A stretch of DNA of 64,000 nt, taken from NCBI GenBank assembly GCA_036768485.1, contig JAVLUZ010000651.1, positions 744,001 through 808,000 on the forward strand, read 5' to 3'. This document shows, piece by piece, positions 63,880 to 64,000 of this stretch. A model generated the notes under the pieces. That model was not told the DNA's origin. It searched no databases and worked only from the letters and a program-made list of their open reading frames with translations. The DNA is from Mermis nigrescens (Eukaryota > Nematoda > Enoplea > Mermithida > Mermithidae). The translations under genes and the position numbers were made by a program. Within the stretch, counting starts at the first letter, position 1, and every line of letters begins with the position of its first letter.

Positions 63880-64000
63880 GTGTTTCATTTAACTTTGAGG
63901 TTTTCTTTTGAATTTGATCCGCAGCGATTGGGCTGCAAAAGAATTTTAAAGTTTTAATGCAGTTATGCGGCTTAGCAATGGCACATGTCTCACCGTAACT
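63880..64000. mobile_element. Left part of a TTTCATTTAACTTTGAGG MITE
   Basis: GTGTTTCATTTAACTTTGAGGTTTT matches the left end of the element at 52411–52636; the rest runs off the window. Confidence 0.6.

Larger units (their letters stand above)
60237..64000. other. PITP intron 1 / upstream region
   Basis: Holds a dispersed repeat (60520–60800), (TAA)n and (ATT)n tracts, a LINE tail and MITE fragments. The short first coding exon of PITP (MxxKEY-type) should lie here or beyond the window; I could not find it by eye. Worn CCTGGCGGATCTAGG end near 62284. Confidence 0.5.

Overview
This is an AT-rich metazoan nuclear window, most likely from an invertebrate. The evidence is GT–AG introns of several kilobases, two recognisable animal genes split into short exons, very long simple repeats, non-LTR retrotransposon remains and a dense layer of short inverted-repeat elements. 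I could not identify the species. I saw no bacterial-type genes, tRNA, rRNA or CRISPR array.

Gene 1 (+ strand, 6365–45900) is a half-size ABC transporter of the ABCB9/TAP-like (TAPL) type. I rebuilt 12 coding exons with consistent phases, giving an open frame of about 828 residues. The protein has a four-helix TMD0, a cytosolic linker with an acidic dileucine motif, a six-helix transmembrane domain and one complete nucleotide-binding domain. ABCB9 proteins are homodimeric lysosomal peptide exporters, so that role is inferred. One intron (7) appears to end in AC instead of AG. Intron 3 is 16 kb of nested repeats.

Gene 2 (- strand, 60236–53904) is a class I phosphatidylinositol transfer protein (PITP). 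Seven exons were found; the short first coding exon was not. The two genes converge on an 8 kb repeat-filled intergenic stretch.

The rest is mostly mobile DNA. At least eight families of short non-autonomous elements have short terminal inverted repeats and 8-bp target duplications, the pattern of hAT transposons, and no hAT transposase is visible. Several otherwise different families carry the same perfect hairpin, CGGCGC-TTC-GCGCCG. Other elements are a non-LTR EN/RT fragment held inside a ~170-bp terminal-inverted-repeat unit (11852–16147), a deletion derivative of that unit at the left edge, a Foldback-like element with inverted minisatellite arms inside the PITP gene (58994–60151), GC-capped elements sitting in (TA)n tracts, a ~1 kb inverted repeat (42740–43799), a degenerate tandem array (17.3–19.5 kb), a FLYWCH zinc-finger relic and a CR1/Jockey-like LINE tail.
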